Source: Lobosporangium transversale
Taxonomy: Eukaryota; Mortierellomycota; Mortierellomycetes; Mortierellales; Mortierellaceae
Length of the DNA stretch: 64,000 nt
Assembly (NCBI RefSeq): GCF_002105155.1
Contig: NW_019028985.1
Span: forward strand, 434,001-498,000
Direction: 5' to 3'
This document shows positions 58,687 to 64,000 of this stretch, in pieces (the stretch's first letter is position 1; each line of letters opens with the position of its first letter). Position numbers and translations under genes: made by a program. The notes under the pieces are model-generated. The model saw only the letters and a program-made list of their open reading frames with translations, did not search any database and had not been told where the DNA came from.

Positions 58687-61600
58687 ATGGACGTCTTCCG
58701 TCGCTCAGCATCGTCCTCCAACAATTCGGAAACTCATTCTCTAAAGGAACTCTACTCTCCGTCACAGAACGAGGCTGTGCACCCATTGATGGGTAATGTT
58801 TATCAACATCACAATACAAGCAGCACTAGTGGCCCTATGTCTTCATCCACAACAAAAAATGCAAAAGTGGTTGCAGCGGGGTTAGGTGGAACCTCTCGTT
58901 CAACCGCACAAATGGAATTCAATGTTCTCTCAGAACCATCTAGCTTAAAGCAGCTCCGTGCTCTGACCGTCAAGAACTTCAAAGTCAGAATCAGGGATCT
59001 TGCACAAACAATGTATGGCTCACTCTTCACAGAAGGGAGAATGTCAAAATTAAAGTGTGGCTAAATGCTTTGGTTCCTAATTCACAAAATCTGTGCACTG
59101 CCTCATCTCCCCCTTTTTTTTTTTTATCTTTGTAGTAATGCAGTCTTCCAGCCGGTTTGGATGATGCTCGTCCTTGTTTTCCTGCACCTCTCTGCTAAAG
59201 ATGCTTCAAATCGTGAGTACCTCCATATGTTTTCCCTTAATCACCTCATCTACTTGATCATTCACCCATATGCTTATCACTACAAAGAGCAGAAAAAATC
59301 CTCCTTGCTGTACGTTCCAACGAAAATGTTGATCTCTATACTTACACATGTTGAGCACACTACATACTCTTAATCTATTTGCTCAACCTTCTCCAGATAT
59401 GGCTGTTAAGGCTCTCCCGTACCTCTCTCATGACACTTGCAAGTCTACAACAGACTGCACCTATTTTGGATATACTGGCGTCCCTAGCACAGATCCCATC
59501 ATCACCGAGCTCTCTAGCTTCTTCGCTGCTTCGGAACCCCAATCGGTTGTACCAAAGTATTTCGAGAGCGAGCAGGCCATGAGTACTGCCTATGATGTCT
59601 CTCCAGTCAACTTTGTTGTTGGCGTTATCTTTGTGACACCATCCACTAACTTGACAACAGTAGCACCGCCTCCTTCTTCAGGGACAAATGATCCCACTTT
59701 CACCTACCGCTACACAATCATGGCCAATCACACTGCTCATGCTAAGCATGAGTATGTCAGCTCCCGCTTTGCCACAGCACAGGCCTATATCGAACGTGCT
59801 GCAATCAACTTGCATCGCAAAGCCAACAATAAACCCCCACTATCTTCTCCTCTCCCTTTGAAAAGTGCAGGCGACCCAGGCATAGGCATAACAGGCGCAG
59901 GGCGCACATTCATTTCGTACGCCAACTTTGTGGGACTGGGTACCTCGATCAACTCTGCTCTAAATGCATTTTATGTCATCTTTTGTTTTCAGGCTGTCTG
60001 GCTTGGTGTCCTTGATATCCTTGTGGTAGAGAAGAGTAAGCGTATCAGATCCACCATGTCTATGATGGGTCTTAATTCCAATGCATATCTTGCTTCCATT
60101 TGGCTCATGCAAAAGTAAGTGATACCCCCCATGAATCGTCTTTTTTTTTTCTTTTCTTTTCTTTTCTATTCTATTCTTTTCATCGCTATTATTGAATGTC
60201 CTCATCCTGAATATGAGAATGAGAGGTCTAAAGAGCTCGGTTGTATATTGCCTCTCCTATATAATTAGCATCCAGAACTTGGTCACTTGCGCATTAATGC
60301 TCTTCATCCTCTTTGTCGGCCGAATTTTCACCCGCACCAACGCCTTCATAGTCTACTTGCTCCTCATCCTCTTCTCCTTCAATGTAACCGCAATAGGCAC
60401 CATTGCCTCAGTCCTCGTTCAAGACCCCAAAAAAACCAACACGGTCAATTTTTTGCTTCTCGGGCTCACAGTGGGGTCTTATGGTATATGTAGTGCACTT
60501 GTCTATGGTCGAGGAGCTGTAGATCCCACAACTGAAACTTTGATCTTCTTGATCCCTTCTGTGGCCCTTGGGCGAGCCATCAACTACATCACAGGCGTAG
60601 AGGCAGCATTAGGAGGCGTCACATTCGACAATCTGGCTTCTGGACCATGTGGCAAAGCATTGTGGATGATGGCTCTGGATTGTGTTTTGTTCTACTTCTT
60701 GGCCTGGTATATGGACGCTGTCTTCCCAGGAGAGTATGGAAGTGCTCTCCCATTTGACTTCTTTTTAAGGCGCAGCTACTGGGGGATTGGTCAATACGAA
60801 CGTGCAGCCGACAAACCGAATGTGGTTATGCCTCGAGCCCCATCTGCTCGCCAAAATGCTCTTCAACAACAGCAGCATCAAGGTGGACATGAGGCGCATG
60901 CTGACATGTTTGAAGACTTTGATATCACTCGAGTGCCTGTTGAGGATCGCGGAGTCATCCAAGTCACCAACCTTCGAAAAAGTTTTACATCCCCTCCAGG
61001 ATATGCCTATTATTTACCTATCATTGGGCTCTTTCTCCAGATCTTTTATCCGCCTTCAAAATCCACCAAAACATCTGGACCTTTGGCAGGTATTCAGAAG
61101 AAGGAAGTCGTCAGTGGAGTGGATCTTGAGATCCATCGGAATGAGATCTTTGGATTCCTGGGCCATAACGGCGCTGGCAAGACAACTTCTCTCTCTATGA
61201 TCATGGGCGCCTTAAACCCGACTGCAGGAACTATCGTCGTCAATGGGCATTTGATGCCTGGAAGTGAAGGTATCAAGCGTAGGGAGATGGACCTGAGAAC
61301 ACTGGCTGAGGTTCAAAAACAAATGGGAGTATGTCCACAGCACGATGTGCTCTTTGATACGTTGACTGCATGGGAGACCATTCAGCTGTACGCTGCGATC
61401 AAAGGAGTCAGAGTGGTGAGTCGGAAGTCTACACCAGCTGAAACAAGGGCAAGGCTAGATGGGAATGCAGACAGCAATGGTACTTCTTCATCTTCAGACA
61501 TCGAAAAGAGTATACTGGATGAATACCTGGCCCACTTACTGGAAGATGTCTACCTTCGTGAGAAGAAACATGAACGTGTCGTCACATTCTCTGGAGGCAT

Positions 61601-62357
61601 GAAACGTAAACTGTCGGTCGCTTTGGCGTTTTTGGGTGACCCCAAAGTCGTGTTGTTGGATGAACCAACTACAGGCATGGATGAGTACACAAAGAAGAGT
61701 ATTTGGCAATTGATGCAGGATTCTAAAGCAGGAAGGACAATCTTATTGACGACCCATTCGATGGAAGAAGCAGATGCGTTGAGTGACAGAATTGCGATCT
61801 TGTCTCATGGAAAACTTCAGACCCTGGGTAGCTCCCTGTTCCTTAAAAACCGATTCGGAGTAGGGTACCGCTTGAGTCTGGAGAAGCGACGTGTGATGTT
61901 GAGTGATCAGGACCGTGATGACATTCATCCTAAGGGCTACGGAGAGCAACAGGTGCCTACCAAACCTTCATCCCAATGGCATGGAAATAACAGTGAAAAT
62001 ATTGATGAGCAGGGCCAAACAATTCTTTTCGATGAGGCAAAGACCACAGAAATCGTAAAGAAGCATTTCCCAGACGCTACAATTGATGTCAACACATCGA
62101 CGGATATTGTTTACGTGCTCCCGACTACCGGCACAATGGAGCAACGGAGTGGACGTACGGCTCAAGAGTATATTAGAGATAAGAAAGCAGCTTTGCCCGG
62201 ATTGTTTGAACATCTGGATCAAGAAATTGCAGCGAATCGATTGGGTGTCAAGAGCGTGGGTCTTTCATTAACTACATTGGAAGAAGTCTTTGTGAATCTG
62301 CAACAGCAAGATGAGGCTGAGAAGGCTGCGAAGGACGAAGCAGAAGCCGCTCAATAA
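58687..62357 (+). CDS. ABCA-type half-size ABC transporter
   Basis: An ATP-driven membrane transporter of the ABCA class, which usually handles lipids. Exons 58687-59054, 59136-59212, 59397-60114 and 60269-62357 join in frame to about 1,083 residues; an acceptor at 60235 would add 11 residues and also keeps frame. A Ser-rich cytosolic lead of about 120 residues is followed by helix 1 (FQPVWMMLVLVFLHLSA), a large non-cytosolic loop, KSKRIRSTMSMMGL (the ABCA loop before helix 2), and several helices (VTCALMLFILFVGR, FIVYLLLILFSFNVTAIG). The nucleotide-binding domain at about 650-900 has Walker A GHNGAGKTT (61161), signature FSGGMKRKL (about 61588), Walker B KVVLLDEPTTGMD (about 61645) and switch TTHSMEEAD. 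With only one such domain it would need to dimerise. Confidence 0.9.
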
Positions 62358-62525
62358 TAAATAGTAAAAGGAGGGGAATAACTTATCATGTCATATTATA
62401 GAAAGATATGTAGCACTTTTAACATTAATAACATTTACAACTGCATTTCTTTTATTTCTTTTTATGAACTTGTTAATGTGTGTGTGTGTGTGATGCAGAA
62501 TTGATAGATCTTCCTTATCCTGCTT

Positions 62526-63490
62526 TCAAGTAAAGATATGCGACTTGGACAAGTTAAATGACATCAAAGTACCAACACTAGCCTGAGTTTCGCTATCGAA
62601 AATCTTGTACTCCTCAGACTTACGCCATGCAGCATAGACTGGGTGAGTATCAACAGTCTCCTTGAGCTTCCAAAGTCCAGGGCTACTAATGGGGCCAAGG
62701 ACCTTCTCAGAGTCTAAACCCAAGAATGTGTCCAAGACCACCGCAGTCTTAATATCGGCTAATGTGAACTAAAAAAAAAAATAAAAAATAAAAATAAAAA
62801 AATAAAGACGCAGTAGAAGGAAGATAGAAAAGAAAGAAAAAGTATTGGTCAGATCGTTGAAGATTATGCAGCTCTACAAGGATTATTTAATAGTTGTCTT
62901 TGTCTTTGCCTTTGTCTTTGTCTTTGTCTTCGTGTGTTTGTACAGACAGATGCTCGGACAGTTAATGTTCATACCTTATTGTCAACAAAGTGTCCCGTAT
63001 TGCCATTCTCCATCAAATGTTTTTCACAGAGCTTGACCCAGTCGGGAAGAGTAGACTCCAAGAGTTGGTTCAAACTCTTGACGCGAACTTCCTCAAAGGT
63101 CCAAAAAACCTTGTCAACAAACTTTGTATTCAACATCACAGCCTGAGCATAAAAGATGTCGTTCAGAGTCTGCTCACGAGCATTATCGCCCAACAGACCA
63201 AACTTCGCAGCCAGATACCGTTCCATCGCTAACGATTCTGGGATCTCGATTGTGGTGTTGGTCTTGAGATCGGTCTCAATCAAGACAGGCACGTACCCTG
63301 TGGGGGTCGTTGTCTTGTCCTGAGGCCATTTCTCCATGGTCGTAAGCTTGTTTTCCCATTGGATCCCTTCACCTCCAAAGCAGAGTAATGCGCGAGGACA
63401 GGCACCCAGACCGTGGAATGAGAAATAAAAGACTTGAAACTTGGTTGACTCCTTCTTGACTTCATAGGAAATTTCTTTGGGGAGAATCAT
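62526..63490 (-). CDS. Glutathione S-transferase family protein
   Basis: Two exons, 62975-63490 and 62526-62768, join in frame to 252 residues. The thioredoxin-like domain starts KFQVFYFSFHGLGACPRALL and has GYVPVLIETD and the glutathione-binding IEIPESLAMERYLAAKFGLL with the expected Glu-Ser. The helical domain carries FVDNK and FTLADIKTAVVLDTFLGL across the splice, then WKLKETVDTHPVYAAWRKS. It is a cytosolic detoxifying or redox GST of the sigma-like fungal type, and keeps the catalytic-contact residues better than its relative at 20783-21611. The intron contains CTTTGT repeats (62897-62931) and an A-rich run beside the acceptor. Confidence 0.9.
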
Positions 63491-64000
63491 TTTTAGTATT
63501 TACTATAGCCGGAAGAAAGAGAGTGGGGAATGGTCTTTTTTTGAGGTTATTGTTGAGCTTTTTATACTTTGATTTATTCAAGTGAAACATTTTTTCTCAC
63601 GGCTGTCGGTCATAGGGTAGGAGAAAGCCTAACCCTTGTGTCAGCGCAGCAATTTTTTGTCCAAAGGATTGATCTGATCCATCCCGGTAATTAGTTGTAT
63701 TTTCTCCTCAAACTTAATGCTTTTGCATCAAGGCAAGGGGCCAAGAGTCGGATTTTCCGGAAAGGAATATTTGCAGGCTTTAACACACAACCAAATTGAC
63801 AGAGCCCACTTGCTGAACAAATTGCAATAGGCTACCGAGGTGCTGCGCTGAATGATATTTTAAAAAAAAAAAAAAGGTTTTGAGCGCAAAAGCAGTAACT
63901 TTTTCCCTTTGTTTTTTATTTTTTTTAATGAAGAATTAGTAAGCTACCTAATGATAAATAATTCCACGGCGGTTAAAGATACCAGCAATTGACCCAACGG
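63491..64000. other. Upstream region of the second GST, window edge
   Basis: 0.5 kb holding the GST promoter side, an A14 run near 63861-63874 and a T-rich stretch near 63910. No coding frame reaches the right edge convincingly. Confidence 0.5.

Overview
The window is a nuclear segment of a filamentous fungal genome. Genes are on both strands with GT-AG introns mostly of 60-200 bp, and orthologues of universal eukaryotic genes are recognisable: ECT1, ribosomal protein eS7, cyclophilin A, WRAP73, TSC2, SF3B1/HSH155 and a Sip3/Lam-type sterol carrier. Long A or T homopolymers sit in many introns. The large lineage-specific family of F-box/leucine-rich genes, and the propeller-plus-channel proteins, make an early-diverging fungus of the Mortierellomycota type my best guess. 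That is inference from style, not from a search.

Layout. 1-5.8 kb: the tail of an unknown gene, ECT1 (-), eS7 (+), a tRNA-like element with good Pol III boxes (-), and tRNA-Phe (+). 6.6-12.9 kb: a propeller/TRP-like channel gene (-), copy 1. 13.1-14.8 kb: a broken F-box gene (+). 15.0-19.5 kb: WRAP73 (-) and an intact F-box/LRR gene (-). 20.8-21.6 kb: a glutathione S-transferase (-). 23.4-29.4 kb: TSC2 (-) in one exon. 30.0-30.9 kb: cyclophilin A (-). 31.5-37.7 kb: the second channel copy (-), mostly identical to the first. 37.8-45.7 kb: an F-box fragment and three broken tandem F-box genes (+). 45.7-46.2 kb: a TTTTA satellite. 46.2-52.6 kb: the Sip3-like gene (-). 53.2-57.3 kb: SF3B1 (-). 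58.7-62.4 kb: an ABCA-type half transporter (+). 62.5-63.5 kb: a second glutathione S-transferase (-).

The most unusual material is the channel pair. Each gene fuses a large WD40-like propeller and a helical region to a six-helix TRP-like pore with a coiled-coil tail. Over about 6.2 kb, including introns and promoter, the copies differ by only one base and one homopolymer length, except for an internal island of about 800 bp in the propeller, where only about two thirds of the residues match. The ends of the identical block lie inside older, diverged homology. That points to gene conversion that spared a variable sensor segment. Each copy faces F-box genes that are decaying, as in a birth-and-death neighbourhood.

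The remaining genes are housekeeping or general metabolism: phosphatidylethanolamine synthesis, translation, splicing, TORC1 control, sterol transport, protein folding and detoxification. They do not form one pathway. Exon junctions were placed by hand and checked for reading frame. Where I could not make a junction work, the entry says so.
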